From assembly GCA_944324465.1 (NCBI GenBank), contig CALUWI010000003.1, positions 62,001-126,000 of the forward strand: 64,000 nucleotides of DNA, written 5' to 3'. The notes beneath the pieces are model-generated. The model was not told where the DNA came from, did not search any database, and saw nothing but the letters and a program-made list of their open reading frames with translations. The stretch comes from an uncultured Mucispirillum sp. (GTDB lineage: Bacteria > Chrysiogenota > Deferribacteres > Deferribacterales > Mucispirillaceae). Below, piece after piece: positions 1-7,838 of the stretch. The position numbers and the translations under genes are program-made. The stretch's first letter is position 1, and each line of letters starts with the position of its first letter.

Positions 1-545
1 TCATTGGTGAAGACTTTGCAAGAAGTGCTGACCTTTCTGTGTTTTGGATACTATCTGAAAATAAGGATTTAACATTATCTACACCTTTTATTGTAGAACT
101 TAGAAATGCACCACACAAGGTGCAGGAGCAGATAGCCCATTATATAATAGACCGCCTGCCCCGCTTTAATGGAGGCGGATTTGATGCCCGTGGCAATGGT
201 GAGTATTTAGCTGAAAGCTGCACAGAAAGGTATGGCGAAGATTTGATAATATCAGTTAAAGCAAGTGAAAGTTTTTATTTAAATGCTTTTCCAAAATTAA
301 AAGCAGCATTAGAAGATAAAACTATAACTCTTCCAAAATCAGCAGATATTTTGGCAGATTTTAGAAGTGTAAAGGTCGTGAAAGGTGTGCCAAAAATAGT
401 TGAGAGAGTAAACGAAAAAGACAGCCATTTAAAAAGACATGGGGACAGTGTGATTGCATGTTTGCTGGGAGTATATGCGAGAGCAGAGCTAGGTAACTAC
501 GAGCAGGTAGATTATGAGAAAGTAGTTGATGCTTGGAAGTTGTAG
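1..545 (+). CDS. Phage terminase large subunit, C-terminal nuclease part (5' truncated by window edge)
   Basis: The frame is open from position 3, so this is the end of a gene that begins outside the window; the GTG at 39 is not the real start. The visible residues begin IGEDFARSADLSV and contain FDARGNG and, near the end, KRHGDSV. This is the arrangement of acidic residues in the RNase H-like nuclease domain of Mu gp28-type large terminases, which cut concatemeric or integrated phage DNA during head filling. The ATPase half is not visible. The gene opens the head module and is followed by the portal gene, as expected for a Mu-like phage. Confidence 0.85.
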   Translation, partial: IGEDFARSADLSVFWILSENKDLTLSTPFIVELRNAPHKVQEQIAHYIIDRLPRFNGGGFDARGNGEYLAESCTERYGEDLIISVKASESFYLNAFPKLKAALEDKTITLPKSADILADFRSVKVVKGVPKIVERVNEKDSHLKRHGDSVIACLLGVYARAELGNYEQVDYEKVVDAWKL

Positions 546-550
546 ATATG

Positions 551-627
551 TAAAAGGACTTTGTCCTTTAATTGATTATCTATTCCCGCCCAGCCACCCC
601 TTAATGTCAAAGGGGAGTTCCCCTTTG
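551..627. repeat. Two small hairpins between terminase and portal genes
   Basis: AAAGGAC pairs with GTCCTTT (553-559 with 563-569). CAAAGGGG pairs with CCCCTTTG (608-615 with 620-627) around a 4-base loop. A CCCCCTAATAAG tag follows, resembling the CCCCCTWA tag seen after GC-rich hairpins in other phage gaps. Neither hairpin has a T-run, so neither looks like a standard terminator. Confidence 0.6.
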
Positions 628-685
628 GCTAAAACCCCCTAATAAGCAGATAAAGGGATTATTAATATATGAAAGGAGTATAAAG

Positions 686-2827
686 TTGAGCATATTAGAC
701 ATATTTAAATCAAAAAAAGTTTTAGATTCTTCGGCTTCGCCTCAGAATGACACGGGTGTGGGTGGTGTTAATTATGTTGATAGTTCTGCTTATGAAAGCA
801 GGAATATTAATTTATCAGAAATAGCACCGATTAGGACTTTTGATAATATGCCTGCTGAATTATCTAATATTGCTTATAGAAATTTTTCAAGCTGGCAGAA
901 TTATGCTGCATCCGTTGGTATGAATAATTCACTGCAGCAATACTCACATCATATATTAAATAGATTAAGCTATCAGGAATGTGCAAACCTTGCAACAGAT
1001 AGTATGATTAGTAAAGCAATAGATGTTATTGTAAGAGAAATATTTAAAAGTGGTGGCAAATGGGAAGCTGCTCATCTTGATATAGATAATTTTGAAATGG
1101 TTTTAAATTCTCTTCACTTTTATGAAAAAATAGCTTTAGCAGTGCAAAGAGCTTTAGAATACGGCGGAGCATTTATTTATATCAATACTGATGATACTAA
1201 TTTAAGCCTGCCCCTGTATTTAAATGAAAAAACAGCAAGCACAAATAAAATAACAGGCTTAACAGTTATAGAGCCATGGCAGGCAGCTCCAGTGCAGGTA
1301 AACAGCTTTAACCCTTTAAAAGAAAATTATATGGAGCCAGATTTGTGGTGGGTGTTAGGTGCTTCAAGCACAGTGCACAAAACAAGGCTTATACCAATAG
1401 TATTTTATTCGGTGCCTGATTTAATAAAGCCACTTTACAATTATTTAGGCTTGCCCCTTTCATTTTATATGAAGAACTATGTATCTAATGCTGATACTGT
1501 AAGGCAGAGTATAAGTGATTTAGTATTAAGATTTAGAACAAAAATAATAAAAACCACTGCCCAAAAAATAGCGGACCCACAGACACAGGCAAGAGTTAAA
1601 TATATGAATGCAACAAGTAATAACCTTGCTACTCTGCTTTTGGCTAAAGATGAAGAATGGATTGAAACAGTAACAAGCCTTTCTGGCATGGATAACCTGC
1701 TGTCACAAATGTATGAACTTATGACAGCATCTACTCGTGGCATACCTGTTACAAAGTTATTAGGGCTTTCTCCACGTGGTTTTAACGCTACTGGTGAATA
1801 TGATGAAAATAATTTTTATGATGTTATAGATGGGTATGCAAGCAGCGTAGTAATACCAGCGATGGAGAAAGTAGCAGAATATATATTATGCTTTAAAGCA
1901 GGCGTATTAGATGAACCAAAATATATATTTAATCCTAGAAAACAAATAAAACAAAAAGAGCAGGCAGAGATAAACAACTTAAAAGCTGATTATATTTCAA
2001 AACTTATCATGAGTGGTGTGATTACAGGTAAAGATGCAATAAGAGCTATTAGTGAAGATAATTTTAAATTTGATTGGATAGATTTAGAAGATTACAACTC
2101 ACCAGAAAATCCAGAGATTGAAAAAGAAATATTAAATCAGTGGATGGACTCTCTGGAAAGGGGAGAATCCCGTTTCTCCCCTTTCCACCTTTCCCCTGAC
2201 GGAGCAGACAGCACTACACCCGCACATGTCGGTTTTCGTGCTGAACAGGATAACCAAAAATATATAGAAGATGATGATATAGATGTTTATATTGAAGGTG
2301 CAGAATGGCGGACATTGAAAAATGGTAAAAGGGTTTTAATAGATATGGAAACTGGGGAGTTATTGCTAGGTGGTGGAGATATAGAAAAGGAACAAAGAAT
2401 AAGACCTGAAGAATGGGGAACAGCATATACAGAATATTCTGGCAAAGGGCAGAAAGCAGTAAATTTTTTACTTGATAAAAAAGAAGGTTATGTGCCTGAT
2501 GTGATAACTGTTGCAGGTTATGGTGTAGATATACCTTATGGGACAATTAAAACAAATACAAGTAAAGGTTATGGGTTAGCACATATTATAGAACGGCGAA
2601 ACCAAGATGGATTTGACGGTAATGAATTTGTAAAGAATGAGTTGATACCATTGCTAAAAAATGGAGCAAGTTATATGAATATGCCAAAAAATAAAAATGA
2701 GAAATTGCCTAAAAAGTTATTTGTAGAAACAAATGATAAGAAAGGTTTGGTTTCATTAGACTGGCAAGGGGAAAAACAATGCTGGCTTGTAAGTGGATAT
2801 TATAAAACAGACAAAAAGAAAAGATAA
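686..2827 (+). CDS. Phage portal protein (DUF1073-type) fused to a C-terminal predicted nuclease domain
   Basis: The start is TTG at 686 behind a good GAAAGGAG site. Residues about 60-470 look like a DUF1073-family portal, the dodecameric ring through which DNA enters the capsid; for example there is NLATDSMISKAIDVIVREIF and later TRGIPVTKLLGLSPRGFNATGE. After a low-complexity linker (about 490-530), residues about 540-713 form a second domain with GYGLAHIIERR and a conserved tail. I associate this pattern with the phage Barnase/EndoU/ColicinE5-RelE-like (pBECR) nucleases that are fused to head proteins. The linker is encoded by a hairpin, and a second repeat sits in frame near the N-terminus. 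The portal assignment is firm; the nuclease assignment is family recognition by eye. Confidence 0.8.
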   Translation: MSILDIFKSKKVLDSSASPQNDTGVGGVNYVDSSAYESRNINLSEIAPIRTFDNMPAELSNIAYRNFSSWQNYAASVGMNNSLQQYSHHILNRLSYQECANLATDSMISKAIDVIVREIFKSGGKWEAAHLDIDNFEMVLNSLHFYEKIALAVQRALEYGGAFIYINTDDTNLSLPLYLNEKTASTNKITGLTVIEPWQAAPVQVNSFNPLKENYMEPDLWWVLGASSTVHKTRLIPIVFYSVPDLIKPLYNYLGLPLSFYMKNYVSNADTVRQSISDLVLRFRTKIIKTTAQKIADPQTQARVKYMNATSNNLATLLLAKDEEWIETVTSLSGMDNLLSQMYELMTASTRGIPVTKLLGLSPRGFNATGEYDENNFYDVIDGYASSVVIPAMEKVAEYILCFKAGVLDEPKYIFNPRKQIKQKEQAEINNLKADYISKLIMSGVITGKDAIRAISEDNFKFDWIDLEDYNSPENPEIEKEILNQWMDSLERGESRFSPFHLSPDGADSTTPAHVGFRAEQDNQKYIEDDDIDVYIEGAEWRTLKNGKRVLIDMETGELLLGGGDIEKEQRIRPEEWGTAYTEYSGKGQKAVNFLLDKKEGYVPDVITVAGYGVDIPYGTIKTNTSKGYGLAHIIERRNQDGFDGNEFVKNELIPLLKNGASYMNMPKNKNEKLPKKLFVETNDKKGLVSLDWQGEKQCWLVSGYYKTDKKKR
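721..753. repeat. Interspersed hairpin repeat, copy a, inside the portal gene
   Basis: The core ATTCT..AGAAT stem encloses a smaller GGC/GCC hairpin and is followed by GACA. The unit is translated in frame as LDSSASPQND. Other copies lie at 3584-3625 (in the MuF gene), 22403-22432 (inverted) and 26905-26940 (intergenic). Confidence 0.75.
2155..2241. repeat. Hairpins inside the portal gene, between portal and nuclease domains
   Basis: GGAAAGGGGAGAA (2155-2167) pairs perfectly with 2174-2186 around a 6-base loop. It is followed by GCAC/GTGC (2211-2214 with 2238-2241) enclosing CCG-CACATGT-CGG (2220-2232). The inner motif is nearly the same as CCG-CACTTGT-CGG at 8342-8354, which sits in a non-coding hairpin with an unrelated outer stem. 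The coding frame stays open, giving a Ser/Pro/Gly-rich linker. Confidence 0.75.
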
Positions 2828-2897
2828 GGCTTTAATCGTAGTCTTGCACGGATTAAAATTAATTGTGTAACGGCATCTCCTTACACAACCTTATCTT
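2821..2897. repeat. Perfect three-way-junction palindrome overlapping the portal stop codon
   Basis: An outer stem AAGATAAGG (2821-2829) pairs with 2889-2897. Inside are two hairpins: TTTAATC/GATTAAA (2831-2837 with 2851-2857) and TTGTGTAA/TTACACAA (2863-2870 with 2881-2888, loop CGGCATCTCC). The first bases are the last portal codons. There is no T-run after it. Confidence 0.7.
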
Positions 2898-2903
2898 GAT
2901 ATG

Positions 2904-3134
2904 GTTAATATACTAACTAATTAAAAAATAATCAAGCAAAAAGAAAGACGGGATAAAAGTTTAAGAGAAAATAGTTAGGGTGGGAGGACAGCCAGTCCAT
3001 AACTTGTATGGGAATCCCTCCATCGCAGTGCTCATTTTTTAAAATAAGCAAGCGGCAGGCGAGGCTGATTTTCTGCAGTTCACCCTAACTTATACAGTTA
3101 ATATACTTATTTACTAAAAAATAATCAAGTAAAA
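2904..3134. repeat. Hairpin element flanked by long direct repeats
   Basis: Two 38-base near-identical direct repeats (2904-2941 and 3097-3134, both beginning GTTAATATAC and ending AATAATCAAG) flank a segment. That segment is bounded by AGTTAGGGTG/CACCCTAACT (2973-2982 with 3081-3090). A GGGAGG/CCCTCC stem (2982-2987 with 3016-3021) lies inside. The layout looks like an inserted palindromic element with a target duplication, or a segmental duplication. No reading frame is visible. Confidence 0.6.
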
Positions 3135-3140
3135 TAATAA

Positions 3141-3272
3141 GAGAAGTATTTTAAATTAAAAATGCTTCTCTCATAAATTTAATAATATCCCAAAATCACT
3201 GTTTATAAACGTTCATTTTTAATTGTTTGGGGCTGTTATATACAATTTATCAGATTAGATATAAAAAGCCCC
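3141..3272. repeat. Further hairpins in the portal-MuF gap
   Basis: GAGAAGTATTTT pairs with AAAATGCTTCTC (3141-3152 with 3159-3170). GGGGCT pairs with AGCCCC (3229-3234 with 3267-3272). Apart from these and the 30-base dispersed repeat at 3327-3356, I see nothing in the gap 3135-3390. Confidence 0.5.
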
Positions 3273-3326
3273 TTACAAGCCAAAATTTAGAAAAAATAAA
3301 AAATCATAAAAATATATCAATAACTC

Positions 3327-3356
3327 TATAATAAAAATTAATAATATACCTTATCT
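3327..3356 (+). repeat. 30-base dispersed repeat upstream of the MuF gene (copy 1)
   Basis: Thirty bases ending TACCTTATCT are identical to 9500-9529. Both copies lie upstream of a phage gene: 34 bases before the MuF start, and 48 bases before the gene at 9578. It could be a phage promoter or operator, but I see no recognisable -35/-10 pair. Confidence 0.6.
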
Positions 3357-3390
3357 GTATATACCTGCCTTAATTATCTATAATCATCTT

Positions 3391-4548
3391 ATGAAACTGG
3401 AAGAATTACGAGACAAGCTCAACAAAAAGCATGTGAAAGTTAGAGTGCCAAAAATATATGGTGAAAGCTATGCAGTGCAGTATGCACGACTGCTTAAAAA
3501 TTTCACAGATAATATTGTGGAAAATTTTAGCTCTCTTGTGATGGCAATATATGAACTAACTGAAGAAAATGTAAAAAAAGCTGTTTTAGATTCTTCGGCT
3601 CGCTCTGCTCACACTCAGAATGACAAATCTGTCGTGATGGATGAAACAGGTGATTTTGATTTTTGGGACGAGTTTTTCAAAGAGCATGAGCAGGATATAA
3701 CTAACATAGAAAGAGAGCTTTATGGCAGAAAGAAAAGAAAAAGCCCAGATGAAAGCAAAAGAGCTTGGAAAGAGTTACTGGGAATAATGATATCAGAGAT
3801 TGCAGCAAAATATCCTAAAAAGAAAAAAGAGATAATTGATTATACAAGCAGCCTTTCTTCCCTTTTTGATTATTATACTGGCAGGGCTGAGCTTTTAGCT
3901 CGTGACTGGACTGATAAAGAACTTAATAATTTATATAGATATGTTTATGGCAGTTATAAAAAAGAGTTCCCTAACCTTTCTATCTCTGGCGAGTATTATG
4001 AAAAAATAATGCAAGCAGTAGTAAGTGAAAATTTAGCACTTATAAAAAGCATACCCCAGGAAGTATTAAAAGATATGCAGGTGGCGTTATCGCAAGGCAT
4101 TATCTCTGGTAATCAAAAAGAATTAATAAAAAGTTTAAAAAGAATAAAAGGTGTTAATAAAGATAGAGCTGTATTTATTGCTCGTGACCAGGTGCACAAA
4201 GCAGCTGAAAGTTTTAAACAAGTTCAAAATGTAGCACTGGGTATTGAATACTATGAGTGGTTGACTGCTGATGATGAAAGAGTTTCGGATGGCATTGGCG
4301 GACATAAACAAAATAATCATAGGATTTTTAAATATGGCAGCAATGAAGCAATCATTAGCCATAGTGCAAAGCGTGGCTTCTATTATGGCAAACCAGGAGA
4401 CAGACCGAACTGCCGCTGTATTGCTGTGGGAGTGATTTTAGATACAGATGAAAAAATAGTAAAAAGTCCTGATGGGTATGGGTATAAAATTATTAAGAAA
4501 GGGGAGCGAAGCGACGCAAGCATTTCCCGACGAATAGGCAGGAAATAG
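3391..4548 (+). CDS. Phage head morphogenesis protein (Mu gpF / SPP1 gp7 type)
   Basis: The C-terminal part holds the minor-head (MuF) signature: EWLTADDERVSDGIGG, then GFYYGKPGDRPNCRC with the paired cysteines typical of the family. The protein joins the portal and capsid and may be ejected with DNA. There is no clear Shine-Dalgarno before the ATG at 3391, but no better start is present. Residues about 65-79 (LDSSARSAHTQND) come from an interspersed repeat inserted in frame. The last 16 residues are encoded by the left arm of a large palindromic element, so the native C-terminus may have been replaced. No toxin domain is fused here. Confidence 0.85.
   Translation: MKLEELRDKLNKKHVKVRVPKIYGESYAVQYARLLKNFTDNIVENFSSLVMAIYELTEENVKKAVLDSSARSAHTQNDKSVVMDETGDFDFWDEFFKEHEQDITNIERELYGRKKRKSPDESKRAWKELLGIMISEIAAKYPKKKKEIIDYTSSLSSLFDYYTGRAELLARDWTDKELNNLYRYVYGSYKKEFPNLSISGEYYEKIMQAVVSENLALIKSIPQEVLKDMQVALSQGIISGNQKELIKSLKRIKGVNKDRAVFIARDQVHKAAESFKQVQNVALGIEYYEWLTADDERVSDGIGGHKQNNHRIFKYGSNEAIISHSAKRGFYYGKPGDRPNCRCIAVGVILDTDEKIVKSPDGYGYKIIKKGERSDASISRRIGRK
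3584..3625. repeat. Interspersed hairpin repeat, copy b, inside the MuF gene
   Basis: The same ATTCTTC...TCAGAATGAC frame as 721-753, with a longer central segment. It is read in frame. Confidence 0.7.
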
Positions 4549-4640
4549 AAATGCGTAGCTGGAGATATACCCAGCCAGATTTTCTATTTCTTCCTTAATC
4601 AGTCAGGAAAATCTGTCCTCGCAAAAAAACGCTCGCCCCC
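4501..4640. repeat. Large composite palindromic element (about 140 bp), MuF-protease gap
   Basis: Outer GGGGAGCG (4501-4508) pairs with CGCTCGCCCC (4630-4639, small bulge). Inner pairs include AGGAAATAGAAA with TTTCTATTTCTTCCT, CAGATTTTC with GAAAATCTG, and an apical GCTGG/CCAGC (4558-4562 with 4571-4575). Full relatives lie at 8159-8310 and 8801-8944; half copies lie at 14028-14100 and 22898-22961. The conserved tags are CAGTCAG and GTCCTCG. The MuF stop codon lies inside. Confidence 0.75.
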
Positions 4641-4646
4641 TAATGC

Positions 4647-4718
4647 TGATATGTATGCACTCACCGTGCAAACATATCATAAGGAATAAAAATACCGATA
4701 CACGCTCGTTATTTTTAT
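4647..4718. repeat. Two adjacent hairpins with conserved loops
   Basis: TGATATGT/ACATATCA (4647-4654 with 4672-4679) encloses TGCAC-TCACC-GTGCA. ATAAAAATA pairs with TATTTTTAT (4686-4694 with 4710-4718) around CCG-ATACACGCT-CGT. The TCACC loop recurs at 13824-13838 and the ATACAYGCT loop recurs at 13857-13865 and 53910-53918, on different stems. Confidence 0.75.
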
Positions 4719-4742
4719 AATAAGTATTGATGAAGGTAATAT

Positions 4743-6011
4743 ATGAAAAGAATAATATTGGATAGCAAAAGCAATCGTTATTTTGACGAGAACGGATATT
4801 TAGTAATTAAAGACAATAAAATAGCAAAGGCTGGAGTGTTTGATTATCTGGGCAGAGAAATATCTGACAGTCTGCCAGAAACTGAAGTATATAAAGTATA
4901 TAGACCATGGGAAGAGTTAGAAAAATCTGCAAAAGACTTTGAAGGTATGCCTGTTAAGTTTGGTCATGAGTGGGTGCAGCCTGAAAAAAGGGATATAAAA
5001 ATAGGTGCAGTTTCTGGGGAAGTTAAATTAGAAGAGCCTTATTTGGTCGCTGACATAAAAATATATGATAAAGGTGCAATAGAAGAAATAACTAATAAGG
5101 GGATAGTAGATTTGTCCCCAGGATATAAAGCTTATTATAAAAAAGAAGCTGGTGAATATAATGGCGAAAAGTATGAGTTTAAACAGGAAGATATTAAATA
5201 TAACCACCTAGCAGTTGTTGAAAATGGCAGAAGTGGAAAAGAAGTAAAAATTAATGATGAAAACCCAATCTTAAAAGGAGAAATAAACATGAAAAAAGGA
5301 TTTATGCGAAACGGTTTGAATGCATTATCACATGTAAAAAAAGTATATGATGAATGTATCACAAACAAAACAGATGATGTTGATAAGCGTGAGCTTATCA
5401 GAGATATTGTGGCGATTGCTGTAAAGCCTGATACCGATTTTGAAGGTGGTGAAGAAGAAAAATTTAAAACAATTTTAAAAAAGGCAGAAGAGTTAGGTTA
5501 CAACCCATCAGAAACATCAAAAACAGATGATGAAGATGTGCCAGAAGAAAAAACGGTAGACAGCGATGTGGCTGCAATGAAGGAAGCATTTAACAGTTTT
5601 GCTTCGCTTTTTAATAATTTTTTAAGTGAAGAAGAAACGGAGCCTGCTCATACAGAAGACAATGATGATGTGGAAGAAGAGAAAAAACAGGTAGGCGATG
5701 CTCGCCCTTCTATTTCTAAAAAAACAATGGATGAAAAGATTAATGAGGCTATCCTTTCTGAAAGAAAACGCACGCAGGATGCAATAGCAGCATATCAAGA
5801 AGTAGAGAAATGGACTGGCTCATTTAATATGGCAGGAATGAGCGAAAGTGAAATCTATCAGTATGCTTATGAAGTGCTGACTGGGGAAAAAGTAAAAACA
5901 GCAGACGCAAAACCAAGTTTTAAAGCGTATATGAAAGCCAGGGTGCAGGATAGCAGTATTAATATAAATTATTCAAATACTGCTGATGAATTTTTTACTC
6001 ATATAAAATAA
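4743..6011 (+). CDS. Phage prohead protease (DUF2213-like) with scaffold C-terminus
   Basis: Residues 1 to about 170 match the DUF2213 type of prohead protease (FEGMPVKFGHEW, IVDLSPGYKAYY, YNHLAVVENGRSG). The remaining part is acidic, Glu/Lys-rich and helical, as in a scaffold. The protein is expected to guide capsid assembly and then process scaffold and capsid proteins. A strong internal start at 5289 would give the scaffold alone, like lambda C/Nu3 or Mu I/Z. It follows the MuF gene and precedes the cement and capsid genes. Confidence 0.75.
   Translation: MKRIILDSKSNRYFDENGYLVIKDNKIAKAGVFDYLGREISDSLPETEVYKVYRPWEELEKSAKDFEGMPVKFGHEWVQPEKRDIKIGAVSGEVKLEEPYLVADIKIYDKGAIEEITNKGIVDLSPGYKAYYKKEAGEYNGEKYEFKQEDIKYNHLAVVENGRSGKEVKINDENPILKGEINMKKGFMRNGLNALSHVKKVYDECITNKTDDVDKRELIRDIVAIAVKPDTDFEGGEEEKFKTILKKAEELGYNPSETSKTDDEDVPEEKTVDSDVAAMKEAFNSFASLFNNFLSEEETEPAHTEDNDDVEEEKKQVGDARPSISKKTMDEKINEAILSERKRTQDAIAAYQEVEKWTGSFNMAGMSESEIYQYAYEVLTGEKVKTADAKPSFKAYMKARVQDSSININYSNTADEFFTHIK
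5273..5280 (+). promoter_or_regulatory. Internal ribosome binding site for the nested scaffold
   Basis: AAAAGGAG lies eight bases before an in-frame ATG at 5289, deep inside the protease gene. It is better than most start sites in this phage. Confidence 0.65.
5289..6011 (+). CDS. Nested in-frame scaffold protein (internal start)
   Basis: The frame is the same as the protease, starting MKKGFMRNGLNALSHV (240 residues). The protein is strongly charged (EEEKFKT, DDEDVPEEK, DDVEEEKKQ) with helical stretches and no protease motif. Internal initiation of a scaffold within the protease gene is the known arrangement in lambda (Nu3) and Mu (Z). The inference rests on the ribosome binding site at 5273-5280 and on the domain boundary falling there. 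Confidence 0.6.
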   Translation: MKKGFMRNGLNALSHVKKVYDECITNKTDDVDKRELIRDIVAIAVKPDTDFEGGEEEKFKTILKKAEELGYNPSETSKTDDEDVPEEKTVDSDVAAMKEAFNSFASLFNNFLSEEETEPAHTEDNDDVEEEKKQVGDARPSISKKTMDEKINEAILSERKRTQDAIAAYQEVEKWTGSFNMAGMSESEIYQYAYEVLTGEKVKTADAKPSFKAYMKARVQDSSININYSNTADEFFTHIK

Positions 6012-6026
6012 ATAGGAGTGAAAGAA

Positions 6027-6158
6027 AAAGACAGGATGTCTTTTCGCTTGCGAGAGAAAGCAGACGATTTATTCGGGGCTTTCGTGGTTTCAAAAAATCA
6101 AGGACGATTTTTTGAATAAAAATAAACGGAATGAAAAACTGGATTTATTCCAGTTTTA
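6027..6158. repeat. Hairpin series between protease and cement genes
   Basis: AAAAGAC pairs with GTCTTTT around aggat. TTTCAAAAAATC pairs with GATTTTTTGAA (6088-6099 with 6106-6116, loop AAGGAC). AAAACTGG pairs with CCAGTTTT around atttatt, just before the next start. None has a terminator T-run in the forward direction except weakly the last. Confidence 0.6.
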
Positions 6159-6171
6159 AATGGAGTGAATG

Positions 6172-6633
6172 ATGAAAAATTTTCAAAAAGAGATAAGAGA
6201 TTATTTAGGAGCAGCAGTGCCGGGAACACTGGTGGAAGCTGCTGAAAGTTATAAACTTTTAGAACATTTCGTAACAGAAGATGATACCTGCACAGTTGGC
6301 GGATTTGTAAAAAAAGGCTCTGTAGATGGTAAAGTAACAGGTGCTGCAGGTGATGGTGCTGTTTTAGGCATCATAATCAAAGACAGCTACTTCACAGGGC
6401 AGGATTTGGGTATGAGTATCCCTGCAGGGCAAACTGTAACTGTATGCGTGTTCGGTGTGGTAGCAGTTGAAAATACATACTCTGCTAGTGCAACTGTAAA
6501 TAATAAAGTATTTATAAAAAGTGCTGACGGCACACTGGCATTTAGTGACAGCGATGTGGTAGATGCTAAAAGCACTGGCTGGGCAGTTAAACAAGGTGCA
6601 AAAAGTGGCGGAATCGCTTTTATAGTAAGGTAG
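6172..6633 (+). CDS. Phage capsid cement/decoration protein
   Basis: The second of two adjacent ATGs (6172) is better spaced from GGAG at 6162-6165 than the one at 6169. The protein is a 153-residue beta-rich, Gly/Val/Ala-rich chain (TVGGFVKKGSVDG, SIPAGQTVTVCVFGVVAVE), typical of small structural cement proteins encoded just before DUF2184-type capsid genes. It would sit on the outside of the capsid lattice and stabilise it. The assignment rests on sequence character and strict position. Confidence 0.6.
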   Translation: MKNFQKEIRDYLGAAVPGTLVEAAESYKLLEHFVTEDDTCTVGGFVKKGSVDGKVTGAAGDGAVLGIIIKDSYFTGQDLGMSIPAGQTVTVCVFGVVAVENTYSASATVNNKVFIKSADGTLAFSDSDVVDAKSTGWAVKQGAKSGGIAFIVR

Positions 6634-6642
6634 GTAGAATAT

Positions 6643-7680
6643 ATGAACAATTTAAAAGACAAAATGAAAACAATGGATGGCAAAAAAGCCATAATGGATG
6701 AATTAAACAGAAAAGGTATATTTAACACTGCCAAAGTGCAGGTAATGGATGGCGGTCCTGCTGGCATTACACCATCAAATGTATATATGCCTGCTGGTAT
6801 TCTTACAAAAATCTCTGCAGATTTAGTTAGGATTATTACAAGAAAAAGAACAGCAGATGAAATTATAGGTAATCGTAAAAAACTAGGTATGTGGGAGCAG
6901 AATGATATATTAACACGCAACCTTGAACAGCTTGGTGAAACAAAACCATATACTGATAAAGATAATGCCCCTGCGGTGTCATTAAACCCACAGTTTATAT
7001 ATGCTGGACATTATAGATTTTCAGTAAAAGCTCAACCTGGCGATTTAGAATCAGCTCAAATGGCACTTGCTAATATTTCAAATGAAGCAGAAATGTATGC
7101 AGCAGCCCTTGAAACTCTTGCTATTGAGTTTAATAACACTGCTTTTTTTGGCACAACAAAGCAAAGTGGAGCATACCCTGTTTATGGATTTTTAAATAAT
7201 CCATCACTGGATGCTTATAAAACAGCGAGCTCAACTATTGCTAATACTACATTTGATACATTTTTTAAAGATGTTAGAGATTTAATACAAGATATTATAA
7301 CAAAAGCTCGTGGCTGGGCATCAAGTGACAGTAATATCACGATAGGTATTGCTAATGCAAGAGCTATGAACTTTTCTGTTGTAAACCAGTATGGGCAGAC
7401 AGTAGAAGAAGTATTAAAGAAAACATTTCATAACTTGAAAATAGTAAACTCTCCAGAGCTTGATGGAGCATATAACGGTAATGATGTGATGGTATGCCGC
7501 ATAGAAAATACAGAAGCTGCAAATGTAGCAGAAACTGCTGTGCTTGGTTTCTCTGAAATTGCACTTGCAAGCCCTGTTGTAAGGTATGAGACTTACTCAT
7601 CGCAGAAATTTTCAAGCGGAAGTTTTGGTTGTATTGTGTATAAGCCTTACATGATAGCTCGCTCATACTTTACAGCTTAA
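6643..7680 (+). CDS. Phage major capsid protein (DUF2184-like)
   Basis: The ATG follows AAGGTAGG. The 345-residue chain has the character of the DUF2184 capsid family: an N-terminal helix, then YAGHYRFSVKAQPGDLESAQMA, EFNNTAFFGTT, and a C-terminal half ending ASPVVRYETYSSQKFSSGSFGCIVYKPYMI. The size and the order protease-cement-capsid support an HK97-fold shell protein. Confidence 0.85.
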   Translation: MNNLKDKMKTMDGKKAIMDELNRKGIFNTAKVQVMDGGPAGITPSNVYMPAGILTKISADLVRIITRKRTADEIIGNRKKLGMWEQNDILTRNLEQLGETKPYTDKDNAPAVSLNPQFIYAGHYRFSVKAQPGDLESAQMALANISNEAEMYAAALETLAIEFNNTAFFGTTKQSGAYPVYGFLNNPSLDAYKTASSTIANTTFDTFFKDVRDLIQDIITKARGWASSDSNITIGIANARAMNFSVVNQYGQTVEEVLKKTFHNLKIVNSPELDGAYNGNDVMVCRIENTEAANVAETAVLGFSEIALASPVVRYETYSSQKFSSGSFGCIVYKPYMIARSYFTA

Positions 7681-7690
7681 TCTTTTGCTC

Positions 7691-7776
7691 TATATCTGCG
7701 TTGTTTAAAATTTGGCTAGGTCATTTACTTAATTTATGTAAACTCCCTTCGCCAAATTTTAAGCCGCCTTGATATA
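7691..7776. repeat. Palindromic element with TCATTTAC...GTAAACTCC loop, copy 1
   Basis: Outer TATATC/GATATA (7691-7696 with 7771-7776) encloses TTAAAATTTGGC/GCCAAATTTTAA (7705-7716 with 7751-7762). The loop holds TCATTTAC and GTAAACTCC. A second copy with the same loop and junction words (CGTTG, CCGCCTT) but quite different stems lies at 63876-63994, outside the phage. Confidence 0.75.
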
Positions 7777-7838
7777 AACCAAAATTTTTAAACCTTATCA
7801 ATAAAGCATGTTCAATACAAATAAAGGATAGGAATAAC

